DNA from: a virus
Reading direction: 5' to 3' (one strand)
DNA: 21,325 bases
Virus record (IMG/VR): IMGVR_UViG_3300044712_001997
Coordinates: 1 to 21,325 of that record
In this document: positions 1 through 7,175 of the stretch, piece after piece
How the letters are laid out: each line of letters opens with the position of its first letter
Position numbering within the stretch: the stretch's first letter is position 1
Position numbers and translations under genes: made by a program
Notes under the pieces: model-generated
What the model was told of the DNA's origin: nothing
What the model saw: the letters and a program-made list of their open reading frames with translations, nothing else
Databases searched by the model: none

Positions 1-978
1 CCCGCTGATCAGCAGAAATTATTCGATGATGAATTGGAAAATATGCAGTATCAATACGTCACGGTTGCGGATCTGAAGCAGACTATCCAAAACCTGATGC
101 TCAATCTGAATGAAGCGCCATTTTCAGTTAAGGATAAACTGCTATTGGAGACTGCCGGCAGTTGCGAGTTCTGCCCTAAGAGGACCGGAAACGCACTGGA
201 TCTATTCAGCGAATTTTCCGGCAAGAGCATCTGCACGGATCCTGCCTGCTATAACGAAAAGGTTCAGCTGGAGATCGAGCGGAAGATGAGCAAAGCCGAA
301 CAGGAAGGAAAGCCGATGGTTAAACTGGTAGATAGTCATCACGGCAACAAGCCGGAGGGCATTTACGGCTGGCAGGGATATGTAAAGTACGATCCGAAAC
401 AGCACAAAAAGGAAAAGGACCTGGTAAAGAAAGGAATCTTTATAGAGGGCAGCCGCCGTGGAAAGATGATCGATATTCTGCTCAACGAGGATATCAAGGC
501 CGAGGGGAAAAAAGCGGTTGCCGCGGACCCGGTAAAGAATGAAGCGAGTGTAAAGCAGAAGGTTGAATTAGCGAACGCTGAAATAGAAGAAATCAGAGAT
601 CGAAAACTGCGGGAAGTTTTATGCGCTGAGATTCTTAAACAGGATCTATCGAAAGAAATTCTGATTCCTATTGTAAGGGAGTTTGTTTCCTGGTTCGGTA
701 ATAGTGTAGAATTAGAGCTGGATAGCCGGTGGGATGATAAAAAGGCCCGCTCCGCGAAGGTTGAAGAAGTAATTGACAGGTTCAATCGGGGTGCGATAAA
801 ATCAATGCAGAGTGGAGGATATGAGATCTGTGTAATTATTTCCATCTGTATGATACTCAAGATCGATTACCCGGCTCACGAAATAAAGATCAATGATGAA
901 TTCCCGCTTGTTACAGCGGCAGACATTAAAAAGAAGCAGAAGGAAGGAAAGAAGACGGAAGCTGCGGAGGATAAATGA
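1..978 (+). CDS. ParB/RepB-like protein, C-terminal part (5' truncated)
   Basis: The frame is open from base 1, so the true start lies upstream and the N-terminal ParB domain is outside the window. What remains is about 325 residues. It has the cysteine pattern CEFCPKRTGN followed about 25 residues later by CTDPACY, a possible metal-binding knuckle that I know from the central part of phage and plasmid ParB-like partition or transcription-regulator proteins. The rest is charged and helical, with a lysine-rich C-terminus. The stop overlaps the next start (ATGA, 975-978), so the two genes are probably co-translated. The next gene is also ParB-fold. DNA-binding partition or regulation is the family role; for this phage it is inferred. 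Confidence 0.75.
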   Translation, partial: PADQQKLFDDELENMQYQYVTVADLKQTIQNLMLNLNEAPFSVKDKLLLETAGSCEFCPKRTGNALDLFSEFSGKSICTDPACYNEKVQLEIERKMSKAEQEGKPMVKLVDSHHGNKPEGIYGWQGYVKYDPKQHKKEKDLVKKGIFIEGSRRGKMIDILLNEDIKAEGKKAVAADPVKNEASVKQKVELANAEIEEIRDRKLREVLCAEILKQDLSKEILIPIVREFVSWFGNSVELELDSRWDDKKARSAKVEEVIDRFNRGAIKSMQSGGYEICVIISICMILKIDYPAHEIKINDEFPLVTAADIKKKQKEGKKTEAAEDK

Positions 979-1694
979 AGACTCCTCAAACAAAAATAAT
1001 AGGGACCTCAGATTACTCACAATTCAAACTGCACGATAAGAATCGTCGGGTTAACTATAAGAAGGCCGAGAAGCTTGCGGTAGCTATAAAAGCACACAAT
1101 CTCCTTCCCATCTTTCCAATCGTAGTTGATAAAAACATGATCATCCTGGATGGTCAGCACCGGTTCGAAGCTGCAAAACTGGCAAAGGCAAAGCTTTACT
1201 ATGTTATTACCAGCGGTGAGTATGCAATAGAGAACGTAGCCGAAACCAACAATATGCAGAATCATTGGAGAACCGAAGATTTCATCAATTATTACGCTAA
1301 AGAAGGGAGAGCGCCATTCGTAAAGCTGGTTGATCTTGCCAGAAAATATAAACTCCGCAGTTCAGTTATTGCTGATTTGGCTCTTCCTTACAAAGGTATC
1401 GAAAAGCTAAAGGACGGATCTTTCCAATTTGAGAATTATGATCTGACAAAGGATCTTCTGCAGCACGCCAAAGTGATCGGGATCGAATATGCTTTCCCTT
1501 ACTGGAACAGCCGGCCGTTTCTCCGGGCACTCAGGCATATTCTGAACGTAAAGAATTATAATAAACTGCGCATGGGTCAGCGGATCCAGGCAAACAGAAA
1601 GCTTCTGGTAAAATGTTATGATCCCCAACAATATATCAAACTCATGGAAGAGATATATAATACCGGTGCGTTGGAAAACGTGAGATTTTTATAA
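975..1694 (+). CDS. ParB/sulfiredoxin-fold protein (phage ParB-like)
   Basis: A 239-residue protein. The N-terminal part contains DGQHR at residues 59-63 followed by FEAAKLAKA. DG(Q/H)R is the nucleotide-binding core motif of the ParB/sulfiredoxin fold. The fold is preceded by a predicted helix-strand stretch (KKAEKLAVAIKAHNLLPIFPIVVD) typical of ParB N-domains. The middle (HWRTEDFINYYAKEGRAPFVKL) and the arginine-rich C-terminus match nothing I can name. There is no obvious HTH/KorB domain. Start ATG 975 overlaps the stop of the upstream ParB-like gene by 4 bases. Possible roles are DNA binding, NTP-dependent clamp or nuclease; the sequence does not decide. Confidence 0.7.
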   Translation: MKTPQTKIIGTSDYSQFKLHDKNRRVNYKKAEKLAVAIKAHNLLPIFPIVVDKNMIILDGQHRFEAAKLAKAKLYYVITSGEYAIENVAETNNMQNHWRTEDFINYYAKEGRAPFVKLVDLARKYKLRSSVIADLALPYKGIEKLKDGSFQFENYDLTKDLLQHAKVIGIEYAFPYWNSRPFLRALRHILNVKNYNKLRMGQRIQANRKLLVKCYDPQQYIKLMEEIYNTGALENVRFL

Positions 1695-1711
1695 TTAACC
1701 CGACAAGGTAA

Positions 1712-1759
1712 CCGGCAGTGATAATAAACAAGATTAGCACTCTTAAAAAACTCTGCCGG
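1712..1759 (+). other. inverted repeat in intergenic gap
   Basis: CCGGCAG at 1712-1718 is the exact complement of CTGCCGG at 1753-1759. The loop is 34 nt and A-rich. The right arm, TCTGCCGGAAT at 1752-1762, matches the first 11 positions of the 18-mer repeat found in the replication-initiator-like gene (3124-3318), so it may be a stray binding half-site and not an RNA hairpin. The 102-base gap 1695-1796 holds nothing else I can name. Confidence 0.3.
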
Positions 1760-1796
1760 AATATTTTCAGGCATAATTAACAACAGGAATTACAAG

Positions 1797-1937
1797 ATGA
1801 GCAGAAAGATCACAGTCATTGTCCTTAAATGCAATCAGTGTGATTTCATCTTCGAAAAGAGGAATAAGAATCATTACAAATGTCCCCGCTGCGGCGCGGC
1901 ATTTACTAAACCGACAAAAGAAAAGGTGAAGGGATGA
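1797..1937 (+). CDS. zinc-ribbon miniprotein (46 aa)
   Basis: A short ORF starting at ATG 1797 and ending TGA 1935-1937. The 46-residue product has CNQC near residue 12 and CPRC about 17 residues later, a classic four-cysteine zinc-ribbon (rubredoxin-like) spacing, followed by a basic tail. The stop overlaps the next ATG (ATGA at 1934-1937), which supports it being a translated gene in an operon. Such miniproteins are common in phages. Nucleic-acid or protein binding is likely, but no specific role can be read from the sequence. Confidence 0.65.
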   Translation: MSRKITVIVLKCNQCDFIFEKRNKNHYKCPRCGAAFTKPTKEKVKG

Positions 1938-2182
1938 TTGAGAAAAAAGAATATCTGACAGCTGTATGCGATGAATGCGGTGAGAATTTCGATTGTATCG
2001 GCGAGGGCGGGTTTACTGTTTTTGAATCGAAAGAAGAAATGATTGGTATGCTGAAGGAATCTGGGTGGATAGTAAATGGAGAAAATTTCTGCTGTCCGGA
2101 TTGTAAAGCGGAAGAGGAAGCTAAGAACAGCGCTAAAACCAACAAACTTAAAAATGAAACTCTTGCTGGGGGTAAAGGATAG
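1934..2182 (+). CDS. small zinc-finger-like protein (82 aa)
   Basis: An 82-residue protein with CDEC at residues 12-15 and a second pair in FCCPDC near residue 55, so two CxxC knuckles separated by about 40 residues. The intervening part (FESKEEMIGMLKESGWIV) looks like a helix plus strand. This fits a phage zinc-ribbon protein of unknown function. The C-terminus is lysine-rich. It is coupled to the upstream zinc-ribbon gene by an ATGA overlap. Its 3' end carries the first copy of a short repeat shared with the ends of the next two genes. Confidence 0.65.
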   Translation: MIEKKEYLTAVCDECGENFDCIGEGGFTVFESKEEMIGMLKESGWIVNGENFCCPDCKAEEEAKNSAKTNKLKNETLAGGKG

Positions 2183-2732
2183 GATGAAGCAGGCCGAGAT
2201 CATAGAAGAGTTAAAAAAAGGTGCAGTTATAAATGAGCATTTTTCGACCGGGGAAGGTGAAAAGTTCGAATATTCAATCTGTAGAGATGATGAAGAGACC
2301 GGAGATGAACTTCAGGAGGATTTAACAAATGCTCAATTCAAATCTCTGGAGAAAAAAGGAATAATAAAATACAGCCGGTCCATGAGTCTTTATAATAACC
2401 AATACATTCTTGCTGAGGGTAAACATGCGATTCAATAAACCTTATCCCACTACCGCAAAAGGTTTTTTTGGGCGAGCATTTGCAATCATAAATTCTCCTA
2501 TAGATTCAAATATTGAGGTTGTGGAGAAAAATGACAAACGGTTAGTTATACGAGCATACGCAACCGATAATAAAGTCTACGAATTTATCAGAGCAACCGG
2601 TCCGAAGGGTGGATACTTTTATTTTGTTGATGATGTAACCGATCCGGATGATAGAAAAAAAGCTAATGAGCATTATGCATGCTCACGGACCATCGATAAA
2701 TTTAATAAAAATGAAATTCTTGCTGAGGGTAA
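2150..2732 (+). repeat. gene-boundary repeat, three dispersed copies
   Basis: Three copies of a short sequence end three consecutive small genes: 2150-2175, 2404-2422 and 2707-2732. The shared core is TTCTTGCTGAGGGTAA (TCTTGCTGGGGGTAA in copy 1). Copies 1 and 3 match at 24 of 26 positions, starting AAAAATGAAA. Each copy holds the purine-rich GAGGGT/GGGGGT that serves as ribosome site for the next gene, so the unit is a mobile or duplicated translation-initiation cassette rather than random similarity. Confidence 0.6.
2184..2438 (+). CDS. hypothetical protein (84 aa)
   Basis: I start this gene at ATG 2184, two bases after the previous stop and preceded by GGGGGT..AGG at 2167-2183, and not at the longer in-frame TTG/ATG options inside the upstream gene. 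The product is 84 residues, acidic and helical (EEIKK/DDEETGDELQED), then ITN-AQFKSLEKKGIIKYSRS, which could be a small winged-helix-like wing. I do not recognise the family. The C-terminus ILAEGK is encoded by the repeated gene-end sequence described separately. It overlaps the next gene by 14 bases. Confidence 0.55.
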   Translation: MKQAEIIEELKKGAVINEHFSTGEGEKFEYSICRDDEETGDELQEDLTNAQFKSLEKKGIIKYSRSMSLYNNQYILAEGKHAIQ

Positions 2733-2745
2733 TAGTGGCCACTAA
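2425..2745 (+). CDS. hypothetical protein (106 aa)
   Basis: The start chosen is ATG 2425 with GAGGGT at 2415-2420 as its ribosome site. An in-frame TTG at 2410 is possible but lies inside that site. The 106-residue product is of mixed alpha/beta character with a glycine-rich turn (GPKGGYFYFVDDVTDPDD). No known family is recognised. The end of the protein reads ILAEGN, matching the C-terminus of the upstream gene product (ILAEGK); at DNA level these are near-identical repeats that include the ribosome site of the following gene. It overlaps the next gene by 11 bases. Confidence 0.55.
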   Translation: MRFNKPYPTTAKGFFGRAFAIINSPIDSNIEVVEKNDKRLVIRAYATDNKVYEFIRATGPKGGYFYFVDDVTDPDDRKKANEHYACSRTIDKFNKNEILAEGNSGH

Positions 2746-3976
2746 AGAATATTTAGACTATCAGTTACATTTCGATAAACGTGTCGCAAAGGAATTCGGG
2801 CTTCCGGAGGCGGTTGTTATAAATAAGTTTCAGGCGCTGATCGGCAGCAATAAGGCACTCGGCAAAAATTATTATCAGGGACGCACCTGGACGTATAATT
2901 CATACGAAGAGTGGGTGGATAATGATTACTTCAGCTGTTTCTCAAAAGAACAGATGCGCCGCATACTGGAGAGCCTGCTGGAACAGAAGATCCTAATGAA
3001 GGGTAACTTCAATAAACGCCGCAACGATAAAACAAACTGGTATGCTTTTGTTGAGGAAGAAAAATGGATTGAGAGAAAATCACCGATCGCTAATTATGGT
3101 TCTGACCGGCCGGATGGATTTACTCTGCCGAATTCAGCAGAGACCATTGACACAGGGCTGTTCAATTCTGATACATTGCCGGAATCGGCAAAGCAAGAGG
3201 ACGCTCTGCCGAATTCAGCAGACCAATTAAAAGACTCTGCCGGAACCGGCAATGAGACTGCCGAAAACGACAAAGCGATCGGTCGAAATCAACAGATGGA
3301 TCTGCCGGATTCGACAAACCATTACCAATTAAGTCCTACTAAATCCAACGATGTCACTGTTATTAACGGCGACGCCGGCAAAAATACTTTTCAAATGCTC
3401 ATTGGTAAAACTGCCATGGAAGCTGTTAACGACGGAACTGCAGATAAACTTGCTTTTGAATTTAACGATGGTAATCTGGTCGACGAAAAGATCGTGCAGC
3501 TCTTCCGGATCTTCATTAAGGACGCTCAGCCCCACTTTTCGAATATCGATAAAATAAAATTTGAATTGCTGAATGATTCTCGCATTGAACTCAGCCGCAA
3601 AGCCTGCTGGGTGATCATAATGCTGGCATTCTTTGAATATCCCGGATGGAATTCGAAATACCAAAATGTGGGCTCTCTCTTAGGCAAAATTAAAAAGCAG
3701 AAAGATCTCTTTGCTCAGAAATATTACGATGGCCAGAAGCAATTTGAAGCGGCCCGGGATAGAATGAAAGAAAGAGAACAGAGTAAAATTAAAAATGAAG
3801 AAGCCATTAATCAGATCCTCAAAGAGGCTGCTGATAAATTGGAGCGCTATAAACATAAATTAAATCTTCGGCAGGTAGAGGAAATAACCAACCTGATCAG
3901 GAACAGAAACTATCTGCAGGCAGACAGTAAATTAATTGAATATCTCGAATTGAATGAGGGAGAGGAAGCAGCATGA
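2735..3976 (+). CDS. phage replication-initiator-like winged-helix protein
   Basis: The start is inferred as GTG 2735 (protein begins MATKEYLDYQ), 5 bases after GAGGGT at 2725-2730. Upstream in-frame ATGs lie inside the previous gene. The 413-residue product has an N-terminal winged-helix-like domain (about residues 5-115: VAKEFGLPEAVVINKFQAL, SKEQMRRILESLLEQKI, TNWYAF). This is the arrangement seen in phage replisome organisers and lambda-O-type initiators. A polar linker (about 130-200) contains LPNSAE, LPESAK, LPNSAD, LPDSTN, encoded by DNA repeats that I interpret as an origin. A helical domain follows (about 240-330), then a charged coiled coil. It sits among DNA-metabolism genes and overlaps the NinG-like gene by ATGA. 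Function is inferred. Confidence 0.65.
   Translation: MATKEYLDYQLHFDKRVAKEFGLPEAVVINKFQALIGSNKALGKNYYQGRTWTYNSYEEWVDNDYFSCFSKEQMRRILESLLEQKILMKGNFNKRRNDKTNWYAFVEEEKWIERKSPIANYGSDRPDGFTLPNSAETIDTGLFNSDTLPESAKQEDALPNSADQLKDSAGTGNETAENDKAIGRNQQMDLPDSTNHYQLSPTKSNDVTVINGDAGKNTFQMLIGKTAMEAVNDGTADKLAFEFNDGNLVDEKIVQLFRIFIKDAQPHFSNIDKIKFELLNDSRIELSRKACWVIIMLAFFEYPGWNSKYQNVGSLLGKIKKQKDLFAQKYYDGQKQFEAARDRMKEREQSKIKNEEAINQILKEAADKLERYKHKLNLRQVEEITNLIRNRNYLQADSKLIEYLELNEGEEAA
3124..3318 (+). repeat. six iteron-like 18-bp repeats (candidate replication origin)
   Basis: Six 18-mers fit the consensus TCTGCCGRATTCRGCARA, at 3124-3141, 3175-3192, 3205-3222, 3236-3253, 3257-3274 and 3301-3318. The first and third are identical. 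Each is a near-palindrome; the second has perfect arms TTGCCG/CGGCAA and the fourth TGCCGG/CCGGCA. Four copies are read as LPxSxx, while copies four and five are in another frame (SAGTGN, TAENDK), so selection is on DNA. The following 50 bases (3316-3365) are about two-thirds A+T by my count. Lambda ori has this arrangement inside gene O. Confidence 0.6.
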
Positions 3977-4410
3977 TTGATTCCAAGATCGGAACAACAG
4001 CAAGCAGCAAGAAAACACTCAAACGCCTGGCAAATAAATGCGAGAAGCTTTCACGCAAATACACAGCTCTCAGAGATCCCATCTGCCAGTGCGCCGACGA
4101 TAGTTGCCAGAAAACAACCGGTCTGGACTGGGCGCACGCAATAAGCCAGCGCTTTGAGAAGTTTAGATACAATCCGATAAATACAATGCGTTTAAACCAC
4201 GAATGTCATCTGGCCATAGATCATTCTCCGGAAAAGAAAAGACTGATGGATGAGCTGATGTTCAAACGTTTAAGCATAACGCAATTTGAAGAATGGACCC
4301 GGATGAGAATGGAATCATTCCTTCCATTCAAACCAACTATTGAGTGGTATGAAAAACAGATTGAGGAATTAACCAGGCTCATTGCGGAGGTGCAGCATGC
4401 TGAGTATTAA
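3973..4410 (+). CDS. NinG/Rap-like HNH-fold protein
   Basis: A 145-residue protein with the zinc/HNH layout of NinG-type recombination proteins: C38, C40 and C45 (CQCADDSC), D52-x2-H55 (DWAH), FRYNPIN at 64-70, and HECH at 76-79 followed by AIDHS. NinG (Rap) of lambda acts in phage recombination and is thought to be a structure-specific endonuclease. The N-terminal 35 residues are basic and the C-terminus helical. Start ATG 3973 overlaps the upstream stop by ATGA, directly behind the replication-initiator-like gene, which suits a replication/recombination role. A generic HNH endonuclease is the alternative. Confidence 0.6.
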   Translation: MIDSKIGTTASSKKTLKRLANKCEKLSRKYTALRDPICQCADDSCQKTTGLDWAHAISQRFEKFRYNPINTMRLNHECHLAIDHSPEKKRLMDELMFKRLSITQFEEWTRMRMESFLPFKPTIEWYEKQIEELTRLIAEVQHAEY

Positions 4411-4981
4411 AACCAACATTGCAAAGTTCATCAATTCTGAATTGAGAGATATTAAAAACGCATCTACCAAGGCAACACGCAGCGCTACTACCAAGACTGC
4501 CAGACAGGGAGCAACCGCTGGTAAGCAGGCCGTGAGGGCGCAATATACAATCCCCGCATCTGAACTGAATAAAGCAACAAAGATTAAATCGGCTTCATCC
4601 AATGATTCGAGCGCAAAGATAATCGTTACCGGCAAGCCTCTCTCAATGGATAAATACAGAGCACTGAAGAATAAGATCAAAGGTGCCACCGCTATGATCA
4701 TCAAAGGTAAGCGGGTTACTATCCCCGGCGATAAGACTGAGGGCACTAAGACGTTCGTGACCGTCATGAAGAGCGGACATAAAGGGATCTTCTACCGCAT
4801 CAGCAAAGGGAAGAGCACACATGCATCTGATCCCTGGCGCCTGCCGGTGAAGGAACGTAAAGGTCCGAGCGCTCCAGATCTTATGAGAAGCCGGTATGCG
4901 ATCAATGCTATCACTGCATTCGCTAAGCTAAACTATGAACGCATCTTTAAAAGTGAATATAAATTTTTCAAGAGCAAATGA
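4397..4981 (+). CDS. gpZ-like minor tail protein
   Basis: The start is ATG 4397, 6 bases after GGAGG (4386-4390); it overlaps the previous gene by 14 bases. The 194-residue product has a long Ala/Thr-rich N-terminal helix (residues about 5-50), a basic middle, then KTFVTVMKSGHKGIFYR and LPVKERKGPSAPDLM. The pattern of basic helix, then a phenylalanine/glycine strand segment (..SGH.G(V/I)F.R), then E..GPS.P is what I know from the prophage minor tail protein Z family, which in lambda helps complete the tail. It is oddly placed: other tail genes start 12 kb downstream. Family assignment is by pattern memory. Confidence 0.6.
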   Translation: MLSIKTNIAKFINSELRDIKNASTKATRSATTKTARQGATAGKQAVRAQYTIPASELNKATKIKSASSNDSSAKIIVTGKPLSMDKYRALKNKIKGATAMIIKGKRVTIPGDKTEGTKTFVTVMKSGHKGIFYRISKGKSTHASDPWRLPVKERKGPSAPDLMRSRYAINAITAFAKLNYERIFKSEYKFFKSK

Positions 4982-4985
4982 AACC

Positions 4986-5101
4986 TTTGAATTCAGAACA
5001 TAAACGCTGCGAATTCATTCCATATTCTTGGGTCCTTCCTGTGACCTACGTCTACGGGTGCGAGACGACCGCAGGAAATGAAAATTTTTTGAGAATTCAA
5101 A
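4986..5101 (+). ncRNA. structured intergenic region upstream of the methyltransferase
   Basis: In the 151-base gap, TTTGAATTC (4986-4994) is the exact complement of GAATTCAAA (5093-5101) and would close the region. Inside is a strong hairpin: TTCCTGTG (5036-5043) with CGCAGGAA (5070-5077, one G-U pair), an internal loop, then CGTCT (5049-5053) with AGACG (5063-5067) and a 9-nt loop. A TTTTTT run lies at 5085-5090, 7 bases after the stem. It could be a leader RNA, a weak terminator or a protein-binding site. I cannot match it to a known RNA family. Confidence 0.4.
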
Positions 5102-5132
5102 ACATGGTTCGGTTCGTTTTTAGGAGAACAAT

Positions 5133-6521
5133 ATGAAGCAGATCAAAAACAGAGTTATTGAATTAAGGCATATCAACTGGAAGAAACTGGAATGGTTGAA
5201 GCCTGAAGATTACAAAATTAGCAGCGAAGAGAATTTAACGAAGCTGGAAAATTCCTTAACTACAAATCATTTCATAGATCCTTTCAAAATATGGTTCGAT
5301 GAAAAAGAATCGAAGATGTTTATTCTTGATGGCCACCGGAAGCAGCTGGCGCTCACCAACATTGAAACTCGCGGGAGCAAAATTCCAGAGAGACTTCCTG
5401 CCGTATTCATCGAGTGTAAAAATATAAAGGATGCAGCGAAGCTCGTGCTGGCCTATGATAGTATCTACGGCAAAGTAAATAATGAGGGCCTGAAGGATTA
5501 CTTATCTCTCTTCGAAATCGATTATTCCGAGATTGCCGAGTTCACAAACATTCCGGAACTCGATGCATCCTACCTGAATACCGCTGAGTTCGATGAAAAA
5601 GAACTTGATGAAATTCCCGAGGTCCCGAAAAAAGCACAGAGCAAAACCGGGGACCTCTTCCTGATCGACGGCCGGCACAGGATCTTATGCGGAGATTCAA
5701 CCGATCCGGACCAGGTATCAAGATTGATGGACGGAAAGAAAGCTGAAATATTTTTTACTGATCCTCCATACAATGTTGATTACGGCAGTTCATTAAAAGA
5801 TAAAAAGGGCAGCAAGAGAGGCGGTAAAAAACCCGGTAGAAAAATTCTGAATGATAACTTTAAATCATCTCTCGAGTTCAAAGAATTCCTGAAGAGAGCC
5901 ATCCTGGCTGCAAAGCCATTCATTAAAGGCGACGTTTATATTTTTATGTCATCCTCTGAGCTGCACACACTGCAGAGTGCTTTTGCCGAATGTGACGGTC
6001 ACTGGTCCACATTCATCATCTGGATTAAGAATCATTTTACAATGGGACGCTCAAACTACCAGAGACAATATGAACCGATCCTGTACGGCTGGTTTAATAA
6101 AACATCTCATTACTGGTCCGGAGTGCGAAACCTCGGCGATATTTACTACGATGAAATACAGAAAGACGAAGAAGGAAATCCGCTGATCAGGATGGAGAGC
6201 GGATCTGTTGAATCCAACATTTGGGAATATCCCAGGCCGCAGAAGAGCGAAGATCATCCGACCATGAAGCCGGTTAAACTTCTGGCGCGCGGAATTGAGA
6301 ACAGCACTAAGCCTAACGGAATTGTCCTGGATACATTCTCCGGATCCGGAAGCACTATCATCGCGGCGGAATTTACAACCCGCACCGGTTACGGAATTGA
6401 AATGGACCCGATTTACATCGATTTGATATTGAAGAGATACAAGAAGCTTTATCCAAAATCAAAGTTCGAATGTGTTAACAGAAAATTCGATTTCAAAAAA
6501 TTATTCATTGACCAGCATTAA
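5133..6521 (+). CDS. ParB-domain / DNA methyltransferase fusion
   Basis: A 462-residue protein started at ATG 5133 with AGGAG at 5122-5126. Residues 1-150 form a ParB-like domain with DGHRK at 66-70. Residues about 175-455 form a beta-class amino-methyltransferase (N6-adenine or N4-cytosine): the catalytic DPPY at 210-213 comes before the AdoMet-binding DTFSGSGST at 400-408, the order typical of beta-class enzymes. HPTMKPVKL lies before the second motif. This fusion is well known in phages and mobile elements. No restriction endonuclease is nearby, so it is an orphan methylase, probably modifying phage DNA against host restriction or marking packaging/replication sites. The base specificity cannot be read. 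Confidence 0.88.
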   Translation: MKQIKNRVIELRHINWKKLEWLKPEDYKISSEENLTKLENSLTTNHFIDPFKIWFDEKESKMFILDGHRKQLALTNIETRGSKIPERLPAVFIECKNIKDAAKLVLAYDSIYGKVNNEGLKDYLSLFEIDYSEIAEFTNIPELDASYLNTAEFDEKELDEIPEVPKKAQSKTGDLFLIDGRHRILCGDSTDPDQVSRLMDGKKAEIFFTDPPYNVDYGSSLKDKKGSKRGGKKPGRKILNDNFKSSLEFKEFLKRAILAAKPFIKGDVYIFMSSSELHTLQSAFAECDGHWSTFIIWIKNHFTMGRSNYQRQYEPILYGWFNKTSHYWSGVRNLGDIYYDEIQKDEEGNPLIRMESGSVESNIWEYPRPQKSEDHPTMKPVKLLARGIENSTKPNGIVLDTFSGSGSTIIAAEFTTRTGYGIEMDPIYIDLILKRYKKLYPKSKFECVNRKFDFKKLFIDQH

Positions 6522-6554
6522 GACTCCCCGGGCGCGCAAACACCCGGGAAGTTT
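6521..6554 (+). other. strong hairpin between methylase and terminase (terminator or cos-like)
   Basis: Bases 6521-6534 pair with 6541-6554: AGACT, mismatch, CCCGGG, mismatch, G, against C, CCCGGG and AGTTT, with loop CGCAAA. There are two mismatches and one G-U in a 14-position stem. It starts on the last base of the methylase stop codon. Only three T residues follow, so it is a poor intrinsic terminator. Its place directly upstream of the small-terminase gene is where lambdoid phages carry cos, so a packaging-site role is possible but unproven. Confidence 0.45.
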
Positions 6555-6617
6555 GAATGCAAATCAAACAAAACGGTGTTTGACTTGCGAAAAAAGAAGA
6601 ATAACTCCGCGGATACT

Positions 6618-7175
6618 ATGGGAAAATATGCCACTGCCAGACAACTCGCAAGTCTGCATAAAGTTGATGCACGCACTGTACAGCGCCGGAGCGATCCCCA
6701 GGACCGGCTGTACATCAAAGGATATGATAAAGAAGGACGCGGCCAATATGATATTGTTAAGTGCACCAATGCTCTTATTGATTATTATAATTCCAAGATC
6801 GATGCCCTGGAGGGCGGATCTCTCCGAAACAGTAAGGAGCGCAAAGAAGCGGCGCTGGCGGAGAATGCTGAGTTCGATCTCGCTGCACGCCGTAAAGAAA
6901 TTATTAAGGTTGACGATGCCATTACTCTCTTTGAAAAAATACTTAACAACTACACCAGCAGAACCAGTGCAACCAAGAAACTCAGTGTACCAAAGCTGCT
7001 GATTGCAAAAGATGATAAAGCGGTAACACAGATTTTAGAATCAAGAGATAACGAATTAATCAATGAACTCACAAATACTATCGAGAACATCATCCGCGGC
7101 ATGGTTGAATCTTCTAATCAAGATCACACCCATACTCGACCAGGTAAAACCGCGCGCCGAAGAAAAGCTAAGTGA
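6618..7175 (+). CDS. terminase small subunit (Nu1-like)
   Basis: A 185-residue protein if started at ATG 6618. An in-frame GTG at 6576 would add 14 basic residues, but neither start has a clear ribosome site; I prefer 6618 because the helix-turn-helix then begins near the N-terminus as in lambda Nu1 (181 aa). Residues 4-35 (ATARQLASLHKVDARTVQRR) look like the DNA-binding winged HTH, followed by YDIVKCTNALIDYY, a linker, and an acidic/helical stretch RNSKERKEAALAENAEFDL resembling the Nu1 region before the oligomerisation part. The 3' end overlaps the large terminase gene. Its role is recognition of the packaging site and recruitment of the large subunit. Confidence 0.75.
   Translation: MGKYATARQLASLHKVDARTVQRRSDPQDRLYIKGYDKEGRGQYDIVKCTNALIDYYNSKIDALEGGSLRNSKERKEAALAENAEFDLAARRKEIIKVDDAITLFEKILNNYTSRTSATKKLSVPKLLIAKDDKAVTQILESRDNELINELTNTIENIIRGMVESSNQDHTHTRPGKTARRRKAK

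Noticed and set aside
2076-2183. Upstream extension of the 84-residue protein gene
   Set aside because: The extra codons overlap the zinc-finger gene in another frame and the true start ATG 2184 follows a GGGGGT/AGG stretch.
2648-2734. Upstream extension of the replication-initiator-like gene
   Set aside because: It reads through the end of the previous gene; GTG 2735 behind GAGGGT fits the gene-boundary pattern.
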